Program-made: the position numbers and the translations under genes | Notes under the pieces: model-generated | Database searches by the model: none | What the model was told of the DNA's origin: nothing | What the model saw: the letters and a program-made list of their open reading frames with translations, nothing else | Source of the DNA: HGM04593 sp045660825 | Lineage (GTDB): Bacteria; Bacteroidota; Bacteroidia; Bacteroidales; Bacteroidaceae | Length of the DNA stretch: 64,000 nucleotides | Reading direction: 5' to 3' | NCBI GenBank assembly: GCA_045660825.1 | Contig: JAZREN010000060.1 | Span: forward strand, 80,727-144,726 | Shown: piece after piece, positions 44,109 through 52,223 of the stretch | How positions within the stretch are numbered: the stretch's first letter is position 1 | How the letters are laid out: each line of letters starts with the position of its first letter

Positions 44109-45773
44109 TCAAAAGTTCACTGTCGCTCCCAATGAACCCCTTATACCACGTGCCAAGTAGCCTGCATACTCATAATACTTGTCATTGAGCAGGTTGTTAC
44201 CCTGTATGTAGGCGCCGAAACGTTTATTTATCTGGTAGCTCACGCGTGCATAGAGGTCGTTTCTGTTGCTTATTCTGCCACGGCTCTCGCTCTTGGTGTA
44301 GAGTGTAAAATTGTAACCCACACGCATGGTAAGATGCTCAATCAAGCGGAACTCGGCATTGGCATCGACGGTAAGCATGGGCTTCATCACAAGCAGATAG
44401 TCATTGTTGCAGTGCCAGAAATCGTAACGCACGTCGGCCGACAGTTTCATCCAACTGCGGAGGTCGAGACCCAAATCCAAAGCCGCATATGCGTGGTGGG
44501 TATCGTCCTGCCCAAAGTTCACATACACAATATGCGAATAGGCCTGGTTGTCGGCCTGTGGCTGTGGCGTATCGAGCAAGTCGTCCTGTGTGTAGGCATA
44601 ACCGGCACTGAACTCCATTGACAATGGCTCAAAAGAGATTCGGCTACCCAGGTTCACATCAACAATCTTGTATGTGGGTTTTAGCCTTGCATTCTCGCCT
44701 TTGACAAATCCCCAATAGGGGGTGATGCCATCAAGCTTTGCAAAGCCGTTCTGGGTTCTGCCACCGGTGATGCTACCATAGACGGTTACATTCTCCCTAA
44801 CATTGCTAAGCACTTCGATGTCGGGGGCAATGGCAAATGCGCCGCGCCCGCGGGTGATGACGTTCATCTTCACGCCTGTCTTGAGGTTCCAGTTACCGAA
44901 CTTGAGGTTCGCATATGGGTCCACGTCTATTGAAAAAAGAGTGTTGTAGCCCATGTCGGTACCCTTGAGCATGCTGTTGTAGGTGTAGGCATCCATACCA
45001 AGGTCAACACCAAAGCTGCTCACATGCTTTGTCATCAGCTCATAACCAAGACCTGCACCTACTCCATATCGCATTTCACCTACAGGCGCCTTCACGCCCG
45101 ATGACCAGCGACGTGTGATATACTCGACATCGCCCTTGATGTTGAAAGAGAAGGCTCCCATCAGGTGTGACACGGCATTTATCGCAAGCCTGTAGTTCTG
45201 CCCGTCCTGCTTGTCGGTGATGCCGGGCGCTGCAACGCCTGTGTTCTGGTAGTTGAACACGCTGTTCTTGAATGCTCCGTCAATACCCAATGTAAGCGCC
45301 TTGAAACGCTGTGTGTATCCCACACCGGCAGTTGCCTGGTAAAGACGTGAGTTCCACTCGCTGAACAGGCCGTCGACATTGCATTTGTAGCCGTCGAGGC
45401 CGGCATAAGCCTTCAATGCACCGTTCTTGCCAACGCCAAGACGGTAGGCGGCCTTGGTATCAATGTCATTGGTGAGGCCATATCCAAGACGCACATAACC
45501 GGGGAACAGTGTCTCCTTTTGTGGCAGGGCGTCCTTCACATCGGTGTCACTGGCAAAGCCGTCGTAAGCCTTGCCGCTCTTTGAGAACACCAATGTCATG
45601 GGATCGGTATTGGGTTTTGCGTCGTCCGACGGGGTGAAGTCCTTCTTTGTCACTCCAACAACCTCGGGGGTGTAGTCGTTCTCCACGTTAACAACGGCAT
45701 TCTTGTTGTCGGTCTGCGCGGTAGCTGCCAGCGACAAAGCCAATGCCGAAATAAGTATAAGAGTTCTTCTCAT
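44109..45773 (-). CDS. Outer-membrane beta-barrel protein (TonB-receptor-like barrel without plug)
   Basis: Protein of 554 residues with a signal peptide (LAATAQTDN). After an acidic linker with NVENDYTPEVV, the rest is barrel-like alternating strands (FPGYVRLGYGLTND, RVGYNFTLYTKSESRGR, RVSYQINKRFGAYIQGNNLLNDKYYEYAGYLARGIRGSLG), ending in VNF. The final strands resemble TonB-dependent receptors, but no plug domain is present. The upstream TPR protein gene ends 19 nt before it, in the same direction, so the two are probably partners in the envelope. Function unknown. Confidence 0.78.
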   Translation of the reverse strand: MRRTLILISALALSLAATAQTDNKNAVVNVENDYTPEVVGVTKKDFTPSDDAKPNTDPMTLVFSKSGKAYDGFASDTDVKDALPQKETLFPGYVRLGYGLTNDIDTKAAYRLGVGKNGALKAYAGLDGYKCNVDGLFSEWNSRLYQATAGVGYTQRFKALTLGIDGAFKNSVFNYQNTGVAAPGITDKQDGQNYRLAINAVSHLMGAFSFNIKGDVEYITRRWSSGVKAPVGEMRYGVGAGLGYELMTKHVSSFGVDLGMDAYTYNSMLKGTDMGYNTLFSIDVDPYANLKFGNWNLKTGVKMNVITRGRGAFAIAPDIEVLSNVRENVTVYGSITGGRTQNGFAKLDGITPYWGFVKGENARLKPTYKIVDVNLGSRISFEPLSMEFSAGYAYTQDDLLDTPQPQADNQAYSHIVYVNFGQDDTHHAYAALDLGLDLRSWMKLSADVRYDFWHCNNDYLLVMKPMLTVDANAEFRLIEHLTMRVGYNFTLYTKSESRGRISNRNDLYARVSYQINKRFGAYIQGNNLLNDKYYEYAGYLARGIRGSLGATVNF

Positions 45774-45792
45774 ATTCCTTTACGTTACTTGG

Positions 45793-48774
45793 TTACTTGT
45801 TTGATAGTTTCTTCAGGCGCTCGGCAATCATATCTGCAATGTCGTCATCGCCGTCATAGTTGTTCTGCAACGAGAGCAGGTACTGCTTTGCCTCAATGGT
45901 CTTGCCCTGCACGGTGTAGAGGTCGGCAAGCAGGATGAAGCTGCGCGCCATCCAGTAGGTATGCGGGGTACTCATTTCAATAAACTCGTTGATCTCGTCC
46001 TCGCAGAAATCGTAGCTGCCGTCCTCGAACAGAATCTGTGCAACAAGGAACTTGGCCTCGGCGCCCTCTTTGGTGCGTGTGTCGCCTGCAAGCTGGTCAA
46101 GATCCTCGAACGCCCTGTCGCGCTCGTCCATGGCAAGGAAAGCCTTGGCACGGCTGAACGCCGCCTCGCGCTTGAGTTCGGGCGAGATACCCTGCAGGTT
46201 CTCGACCTTTGTGGCGTACTCTATGATATCGCTGTTATTCCCCTGCTCAATGGCAATGTGCAGCACTCTTGTAAGGGCTGTTCTCTGACGCGCCTCGTTG
46301 CTGCTCTGCTCGGCAATAAGTTTGTAGAGTTCGATTGCATTCTCGTATTCCCTATTGTCGTAATATATATCGGCAGCAACAACCATAGCCTCCTCGTGGT
46401 ACAGGCTTGTGGGGTATTCAAGCACCTTTGCAAAATTCTCGAGTGCCACATCCTTGTCGCCCTGGTTGTAGTATATCACACCGGTGTAGTAGTAGCTGTT
46501 GAGTCTGAACGCACCGGCAGAGAACTCCTGCAGGTAGTTGGCGAACGCCTTCTTTGCCTCCTCGAGGTCGCCACGGGCATAGGCCTTCTCGGCGGCCATG
46601 TATGTTAGGGTGTCAATCTCGCTGCTCTCGACAGGCTGCATGCCGGCGGTTGTTGCCGCATAATGGGCATACTGGTCGACACGTCCCATCTCAACATATA
46701 TGCTCTTGAGGTCCTGCATTGCCACCTGTGCCTCCTCGCTCTTGGGGTACTTGGCAATAATCTCCTTGTAGGCAAGGATAGCATTCTCGCGGTCACCGAT
46801 GGAGTTGTATATCATTGCCCTCTCGGCCAATGCACGGCGCGATGTGGCACTGCCCGGGAATGCAGCAATGAGCTTGTCATATATCTTTATGGCGTCGCGG
46901 TATTTCTCCTGCTTGATGTAGTTGCGTCCCATCTCGTACATCGCCTGCTCGGCATACTGGCTCTCGGGGAACTTGTCGATGAGTCGCTTCAGGGTATTGA
47001 GACTCTCGGCCTGGTTGTTCTTGAGGCTCTGTATCTGTGCATAGCGATAGAGCGAGTAGTCGGCATTCTTGTTGAATGTGTTTGCTGCCTGTGCATAGTA
47101 GCCTGCCGCGTCTTCAAAGTTGCGCTGGTAGAAATGGCAGTCGGCAATGCGGTTGTATGCGTCGGAGATTGTCTCGCGGTCGCCCTTGTCGGCGGCTTTC
47201 ACAAAAGCCTCGAAACGGCTGCATGCCTCGTTGTAACGGCCTTCGTTGAAATATGTATATCCCACTCCGTATGTTGCCAGGCTGTTGCCCTTGGCGCCGC
47301 AGTTAAGTGACTGCATGTAGCTGCTGCGCGCACCGGCCATATTGCCCTTGCGGAACTGTGCCTCGCCCTTCCAGAAGAGTGCATTGCTCTGTGTCTCGGC
47401 ATTGTACTTCGCAAGCTTCAACGAGCTGTCCATGTAGTCTATTGCGCCGTCCATGTTGCCGTTCACGAACTCCTGCACACCAAGGCGGTAAAGGATATTC
47501 TGCTTTGCCTCAAGAATCTTGGCCGAGGGGTTCTTTATCTTGTTTATCGACTGAAGCGCCACATTGTAGTTGCGGGTGTTGTTGTAGACCTCAATGAGGT
47601 ACTCGCCAACCTTGTCGGCATGCTTGGATGCGGGATAGTCGTTGAGGAACTGTTCGAATGTCTTCACGCTCTCGGCAAAGGGCGAGTAGCGTGTCTGGTG
47701 AATGCAGAGTGCGTAGTTGTAGAGAGCCTCCTCGCGCACACTGTCGTCGTATGTCATTGTGGCAGCGCGCTCCAATGCAAGGCGTGCACTGCTACCGTTG
47801 TCGTTGGCAAGGTGAATGAGACCGATGTACAGGTAGGCGCTCTGTGCGATGGCGTCTTCATGCTCAATGCATGGGACAAGCATGCCCATTGCCTCCTCGT
47901 ACTCGCCGTTCATGTACTTGCATGCTCCCAACTGGTACATTGCCACGCGCTGTGGTGTGTGGTAGTTCTGCATGTAGATGGTGAGAGCCTTCTCGGCGTC
48001 CTTGTAATTGCCCTGCATGAACTCGGCAGCACCAAGCATCTGGTACATGCGGTAATACTCGGGTACTGTAGGATTGTTATTGTCGAGGTACAGTTTTGCC
48101 ATGTCGGCAACACGTGCAGCTTGCCCCTCTTTCAGGTAAATTCCGAGAATGTAGTATTGAGACTCGCCACCATACGTCTCGTCGCGCTCAAGGTTCTTGA
48201 AACCCTTGTATGCCTCGTCAAGGTTGTCACGCTCATAGTCCAGCACGGCAAGATAGAAAGCGGCATCCTTGTCGCACACCTTGCTTGTGAGCGACAGGTT
48301 CATGAGCAGGTTCTGGGCTGCGCCCTCGTTGCCGCTGTTCAGCAATGACAGGGCATAGAGCAGTGTTGCCTCGTCGCGCTGCTTTGGAGTGAGGCGCTTG
48401 AAATCGCACTGTCCGAACCAAGTGCATGCCTGGTCGTAGTTACCGGTGTGATAGTATGATTGTGCAATGTAGTTGTATAGCAGTTCGCGCTTTGCACTCT
48501 CGGGGTAGTCGGCAAGGTACTGGAACATCATGCTGCGTCCCTCAAGCACATCGTTCTCGTACATGGTGAGCGCCTTCAACAGTTCATACTCCTGTCGAGT
48601 GCTGCCGTCGAGGCTCTTGGCGTCAATCTTCTCGAGCACCGAGAGCGCTGTGGTGTATTCACCATCGGAGTACAGGCGCTGGCACTCGTCAATGAGCCTT
48701 GCCTTGTTGTCGGTCTGTGCTGTCGCCGCAAAGCCTATTGAGGCGCACAGCAGTAAAACAATGCTTCTTTTCAT
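45793..48774 (-). CDS. Large exported tetratricopeptide-repeat protein
   Basis: Protein of 993 residues with a signal peptide (IGFAATAQTDN) and then continuous TPR-type helix pairs over almost the whole length, e.g. ALSVLEKID, DAEKALTIYMQNY, EACSRFEAFVKAA, DAIKIYDKLIAAFPGSATS, NAILAYKEIIAKYPKSEEA. The FPxS.. turns are typical of periplasmic TPR proteins related to YbgF/BamD. Such scaffolds usually assist outer-membrane or gliding/secretion-type assemblies. It is followed after 19 nt by an outer-membrane barrel. Both mature proteins begin AQTDNK, a further hint that they belong together. Confidence 0.85.
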   Translation of the reverse strand: MKRSIVLLLCASIGFAATAQTDNKARLIDECQRLYSDGEYTTALSVLEKIDAKSLDGSTRQEYELLKALTMYENDVLEGRSMMFQYLADYPESAKRELLYNYIAQSYYHTGNYDQACTWFGQCDFKRLTPKQRDEATLLYALSLLNSGNEGAAQNLLMNLSLTSKVCDKDAAFYLAVLDYERDNLDEAYKGFKNLERDETYGGESQYYILGIYLKEGQAARVADMAKLYLDNNNPTVPEYYRMYQMLGAAEFMQGNYKDAEKALTIYMQNYHTPQRVAMYQLGACKYMNGEYEEAMGMLVPCIEHEDAIAQSAYLYIGLIHLANDNGSSARLALERAATMTYDDSVREEALYNYALCIHQTRYSPFAESVKTFEQFLNDYPASKHADKVGEYLIEVYNNTRNYNVALQSINKIKNPSAKILEAKQNILYRLGVQEFVNGNMDGAIDYMDSSLKLAKYNAETQSNALFWKGEAQFRKGNMAGARSSYMQSLNCGAKGNSLATYGVGYTYFNEGRYNEACSRFEAFVKAADKGDRETISDAYNRIADCHFYQRNFEDAAGYYAQAANTFNKNADYSLYRYAQIQSLKNNQAESLNTLKRLIDKFPESQYAEQAMYEMGRNYIKQEKYRDAIKIYDKLIAAFPGSATSRRALAERAMIYNSIGDRENAILAYKEIIAKYPKSEEAQVAMQDLKSIYVEMGRVDQYAHYAATTAGMQPVESSEIDTLTYMAAEKAYARGDLEEAKKAFANYLQEFSAGAFRLNSYYYTGVIYYNQGDKDVALENFAKVLEYPTSLYHEEAMVVAADIYYDNREYENAIELYKLIAEQSSNEARQRTALTRVLHIAIEQGNNSDIIEYATKVENLQGISPELKREAAFSRAKAFLAMDERDRAFEDLDQLAGDTRTKEGAEAKFLVAQILFEDGSYDFCEDEINEFIEMSTPHTYWMARSFILLADLYTVQGKTIEAKQYLLSLQNNYDGDDDIADMIAERLKKLSNK

Positions 48775-48792
48775 CTTTTATAGTGTATTTTT

Positions 48793-48983
48793 AGAAACTG
48801 TTTAAATTTCTTTCAAAAATATTATTTACTTATCCGCGAGAAGTGCTTGTCTTTTTATGCCCTTTTTTGCCTGTTTTTCCCTTTTTTGCAGTTGCATAGC
48901 CCGCTATGCGTCCTTAAAAAATGAAAAAACACTCTAAAAAAGTTCTATAAAAATTTCAAGGACATAAATTTAAACAGCTTCTT
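48793..48983. repeat. MITE-like element bounded by inverted repeats
   Basis: The inverted ends share CTGTTTAAATTT (48798-48809 and, inverted, 48966-48977), extended by GAA on the outer side. The interior is A/T rich with a GCATAGC-CC-GCTATGC hairpin. The right end lies inside the 3' end of the Nudix gene and supplies its last codons. No second copy is seen in the window. Confidence 0.5.
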
Positions 48984-49528
48984 ATTTCTTTAAGTTTGTC
49001 TATGGCTTTTTTTATTGAAGCCAAACCGAAGTCCTCGCTGCGCAGGTTGTCGATGGCAATCCATTGCAATGAAGCGACATCGTCGTCGGCGGTGAGTGCC
49101 GCCGTGTCCTCCACAGAGCATTGGAAGAACAGGTCCATTGTGTGCAGCTCCATACCCGAGTACATATAGGTATTGGGTATGCTGAACAGGTAGCGCGTGC
49201 CGCTTACCTTGAGCCCGGTCTCCTCCTCGATCTCGCGCACAACGCCCTCCTCGGCCGTCTCGTAGCTGTCGCAGAAACCGCCCGGCAGGTCAAGCGTTCC
49301 CTTGGCCGGTTCCTTTGCACGGCGTGCCACAAGCACCTCGCCCTTGTCGTTGGTTATTATGCCAACGGTGGCCGCAAGTGGGTTGAAGTAGTATACAAAG
49401 CCGCAGTGGCCGCAACGTTTCGACTTGAAATCGTTCACGGCAAACTTGTCACTGCCGCATTTGGGGCAGTAGCTGAAAAGGTGAAGCGGGTGTTGCATGG
49501 CGGTTGTCCATTTGTGCCCACGGGGCAT
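48956..49528 (-). CDS. Nudix hydrolase with N-terminal zinc ribbon
   Basis: Protein of 190 residues; the start may instead be ATG 49498. A zinc ribbon (CPKC ... CGHC, about 21-41) precedes the Nudix fold. The Nudix box G-x5-E-x7-REUxEExGU is complete: GGFCDSYETAEEGVVREIEEETGL, split here at GGFCDSYETAE and EGVVREIEEETGL. This domain pair occurs in NADH pyrophosphatase-like and other nucleotide-diphosphate hydrolases; the substrate is not determined. The last residues, SCLNLCP, derive from the inverted-repeat element at 48793-48983. Confidence 0.88.
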   Translation of the reverse strand: MPRGHKWTTAMQHPLHLFSYCPKCGSDKFAVNDFKSKRCGHCGFVYYFNPLAATVGIITNDKGEVLVARRAKEPAKGTLDLPGGFCDSYETAEEGVVREIEEETGLKVSGTRYLFSIPNTYMYSGMELHTMDLFFQCSVEDTAALTADDDVASLQWIAIDNLRSEDFGLASIKKAIDKLKEIRSCLNLCP

Positions 49529-49702
49529 TATTAACCTAATTTACCAAATAATTGATGCGAAGATACCTATTTTTTGGCAGCTTTCTTCCCTGTAGCGCAG
49601 CTTTTTGTACTTTTATTTTTATATTTTAATTAATATTTACTTTTTGCCGCTCTTTTTGTACATTTTTCACGCTTTTGTGCCAAACTACTGAATAAAAAGT
49701 AG

Positions 49703-49710
49703 TATCTTTG
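49703..49710 (+). promoter_or_regulatory. gpmI: -7 box upstream of gpmI
   Basis: TATCTTTG matches TAnnTTTG, 79 nt before the start codon. A TTTG lies 25 bp upstream, farther than the usual 20. The leader between it and the gene is unremarkable. Confidence 0.5.
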
Positions 49711-49789
49711 CGGCGCATTTTTGTAGAATGCCGTTGTGCGGCTATTTTGCAGGCACAGGAAATAATTAAAAATTTAAACATTAAATACT

Positions 49790-51289
49790 ATGGCAAACAA
49801 AGCATTATTGGTAATTCTCGACGGTTGGGGTGTTGGTAACCACGGCAAAGGCGACGTTATTTTCAACACACCTACACCTTACTGGGATCATTTGACATCC
49901 GTTTACCCAACATCACAGCTCCAGGCAAGCGGTGAGAACGTAGGTCTCCCTGCAGGACAGATGGGTAACAGCGAGGTAGGTCACCTTAACATCGGTGGCG
50001 GTCGCGTGGTATATCAGGATTTGCTCAAGATAAACCGTGCCATTGCCGATGGCTCTATCGCACAGAACCCACAGTTGGTTGCTGCTGTTGAGTATGCAAA
50101 GGCAAACGGCAAGAAACTCCACTTCATGGGCTTGACATCGGACGGTGGCGTACACAGCTCACTCGAGCACCTCGAGGCAATGTACAAGTTCGCTGCCGAG
50201 CAGGGCGTTGAGAACGCTTACGTTCACTGCTTCATGGACGGCCGTGACACCGACCCAAAGAGCGGTGCAGGTTTCATCGAGGATTTGACATCAAAGGGCC
50301 TCAAGTTGGCTACAATCGTTGGCCGTTACTATGCAATGGACCGCGACAAGCGTTGGGAGCGTGTGAAGATCGCATACGACCTCATCGTCAGCGGCGAGGG
50401 CAAGCAGGCTGCCGACATGGTTGCTGCAGTCAAGGAGTCATACGAGGAGGGCGTGACCGACGAGTTCATCAAGCCAATCGTTAACACAAACTTCGACGGC
50501 CGCATTGGCGAGGGCGATGCAGTAATCTTCTTCAACTACCGCAACGACCGTGCAAAGGAGCTCACAGTTGTTCTCACACAGGAGGACATGCCTGCCGAGG
50601 GTATGCACACAATCCCGGGCTTGCAGTACTACTGCATGACTCCATACGATGCAAAGTTCACAGGCGTTCACATCCTCTTCGACAAGGAGAACGTCGAGAA
50701 CACACTTGGTGAGTTCATCGCAAAGCAGGGCATGAAGCAGTTGCACATTGCCGAGACCGAGAAGTATGCTCACGTTACATTCTTCTTCAACGGTGGCCGC
50801 GAGACTCCATACGAGGGCGAGGAGCGCATCCTTGTTCCATCGCCAAAGGTTGCTACATATGACCTGCAGCCCGAGATGAGCGCATACGAGGTTAAGGAGA
50901 AGCTCGTGAACGAAATCAACAGCGAGAAGTTCGACTTCATCGTTGTTAACTTCGCCAACGGTGACATGGTGGGCCACACAGGTGTGTACAGCGCAATTGA
51001 GAAGGCTGTGCTTGCTGTTGACGCTTGCTTGAAGGACGTTATTGAGGCTGCACGCAACCACGGTTATGAGTCAATCATCATTGCCGACCACGGTAACGCC
51101 GACAACGCAGTGAATGCCGACGGTTCACCAAACACAGCACACTCATTGAACCCTGTTCCATGTGTGTACGTGACAAACCAGGAGAATGCAACAATTGAGG
51201 ACGGTATCCTCGCTGACGTTGCTCCGACAATCCTCAAGATTATGGGCTTGGAGGCTCCTGCAGACATGACAGGTAAGGCACTTATCTAA
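49790..51289 (+). CDS. gpmI: 2,3-bisphosphoglycerate-independent phosphoglycerate mutase
   Basis: Protein of 499 residues. VILDGWG (metal Asp11), GQMGNSEVGHLNIGGGR (phosphorylated Ser61), HCFMDGRDTDPKS, FFNYRNDRAKELT, MVGHTGVY and IADHGNADN are all present. It interconverts 3- and 2-phosphoglycerate in glycolysis. Codon use is biased toward a few codons, as expected for a highly expressed gene. Confidence 0.97.
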   Translation: MANKALLVILDGWGVGNHGKGDVIFNTPTPYWDHLTSVYPTSQLQASGENVGLPAGQMGNSEVGHLNIGGGRVVYQDLLKINRAIADGSIAQNPQLVAAVEYAKANGKKLHFMGLTSDGGVHSSLEHLEAMYKFAAEQGVENAYVHCFMDGRDTDPKSGAGFIEDLTSKGLKLATIVGRYYAMDRDKRWERVKIAYDLIVSGEGKQAADMVAAVKESYEEGVTDEFIKPIVNTNFDGRIGEGDAVIFFNYRNDRAKELTVVLTQEDMPAEGMHTIPGLQYYCMTPYDAKFTGVHILFDKENVENTLGEFIAKQGMKQLHIAETEKYAHVTFFFNGGRETPYEGEERILVPSPKVATYDLQPEMSAYEVKEKLVNEINSEKFDFIVVNFANGDMVGHTGVYSAIEKAVLAVDACLKDVIEAARNHGYESIIIADHGNADNAVNADGSPNTAHSLNPVPCVYVTNQENATIEDGILADVAPTILKIMGLEAPADMTGKALI

Positions 51290-51358
51290 TTTGAATAAAG
51301 TCAATTAGGGTCTCTAAGGTCTTTAAGGGCTTTAGGGACCTTAATCATTTACAGCATT

Positions 51359-51940
51359 ATGGTACAAATTGGAGATACAATAGTTTCATTCGACCTTTTT
51401 CAGGAGTATTTCTTCTGTAACTTCACACACTGCAAGGGAGCGTGTTGTGTCGAGGGCGATGCCGGTGCACCGGTGTTGATGGACGAGGTTGAAAAGCTTG
51501 AGGAAGCACTTGAGGTAGTCGAGGACGAGATGACACCCGAGGCACGCGCTGTTGTTGAGGAACAAGGTGTGGTATACAACGACCGCGACGGCGACCTTGT
51601 AACATCAATTGTAAACGGCAAGGACTGCGTCTTCGCCTCGCGCGATGACAAAGGCAACTGCATCTGCTTGATAGACAAGGCATACCGCGAAGGACGCACT
51701 TCGTGGCGCAAACCAATATCGTGCTATCTCTATCCTGTGCGCTTGCGCAAGGTGGGTGACATGGTAGGAGTGAACCTGCATAAGTGGGATGTGTGCAGCA
51801 GTGCATTCATCAAAGGCCGCCGCAAAGGCGTGAAGGCATACGAGTTCTTGAAAGAGCCGCTCATTGAACGCTTCGGCGAAGAGTGGTACAAAGAGTTATT
51901 GATTGTTGCGGAAGAATTAAAGAAGCAAAATATGCTTTAA
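51359..51940 (+). CDS. DUF3109 family cysteine-rich protein
   Basis: Protein of 193 residues without a signal. An N-terminal cysteine cluster, FFCNFTHCKGACCVEGDAG, is followed by GKDCVFA, NCICLID, SCYLYP and DVCSS, so about nine cysteines are arranged as a metal or Fe-S site. This pattern defines DUF3109, related to the YkgJ-type zinc/iron-chelating proteins. Function unknown. It follows gpmI by 69 nt, with a weak hairpin between. Confidence 0.85.
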   Translation: MVQIGDTIVSFDLFQEYFFCNFTHCKGACCVEGDAGAPVLMDEVEKLEEALEVVEDEMTPEARAVVEEQGVVYNDRDGDLVTSIVNGKDCVFASRDDKGNCICLIDKAYREGRTSWRKPISCYLYPVRLRKVGDMVGVNLHKWDVCSSAFIKGRRKGVKAYEFLKEPLIERFGEEWYKELLIVAEELKKQNML

Positions 51941-51996
51941 ACGGAAAACGGAAAGACGACGATTGCAATCGCATTCGTCGTCTTTCCGTTTTCCGT
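51941..51996 (+). terminator. 21-bp hairpin directly after the DUF3109 gene
   Basis: ACGGAAAACGGAAAGACGACG pairs perfectly with CGTCGTCTTTCCGTTTTCCGT in two 20/1 parts around a 14-nt loop. It starts at the base after the stop codon. The GGAAAACGGAAAG unit also occurs at the edges of the two-hairpin repeats at 1690 and 43971. Confidence 0.75.
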
Positions 51997-51999
51997 TTT

Positions 52000-52100
52000 C
52001 ACATTCAATCACACTGTGTGTGTTTGAACCTCGGCTGCACTCGCTGTAAAACGCTAAAGCAGCTTTGCGTTTCGCTCGTTGGCACGAGCTTTCACCTTTT
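52000..52100 (-). repeat. Two-hairpin dispersed repeat, copy 6 (diverged stems)
   Basis: On the plus strand hairpin 2 is CACAC-TGT-GTGTG (52010-52022) and hairpin 1 is AAACGC-t-AAAGC-a-GCTTT-GCGTTT (52049-52072). Both stems differ from the 1690 copy at paired positions and keep pairing. The end GGCACGAGCTTTCACCTTT matches the copy at 36014. Confidence 0.7.
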
Positions 52101-52187
52101 TAAAATAATATATTATTTTAGGGGAAATGGGTGAATTTTCTTTTCATTTTTTTCGTTTTTTTGATTTTAATATACGGGAAACTTTCC

Positions 52188-52195
52188 TACTTTTG
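52188..52195 (+). promoter_or_regulatory. topA: -7 box upstream of topA
   Basis: TACTTTTG matches TAnnTTTG, 28 nt before the topA start. A TTTG (52160-52163) lies 24 bp upstream. Confidence 0.55.
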
Positions 52196-52223
52196 CGGCT
52201 AAATTGAAACGTGTTCCAGCACC

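Noticed and set aside
51290..51358. Hairpin between gpmI and the DUF3109 gene as a terminator
   Set aside because: AAGGTC and GACCTT can pair, but the stem is imperfect and no T-run follows, so it is not listed.
1690..52100. Possibility that the repeats are a CRISPR array
   Set aside because: Copies are kilobases apart with genes between, in both orientations, with no regular spacers and no cas genes.
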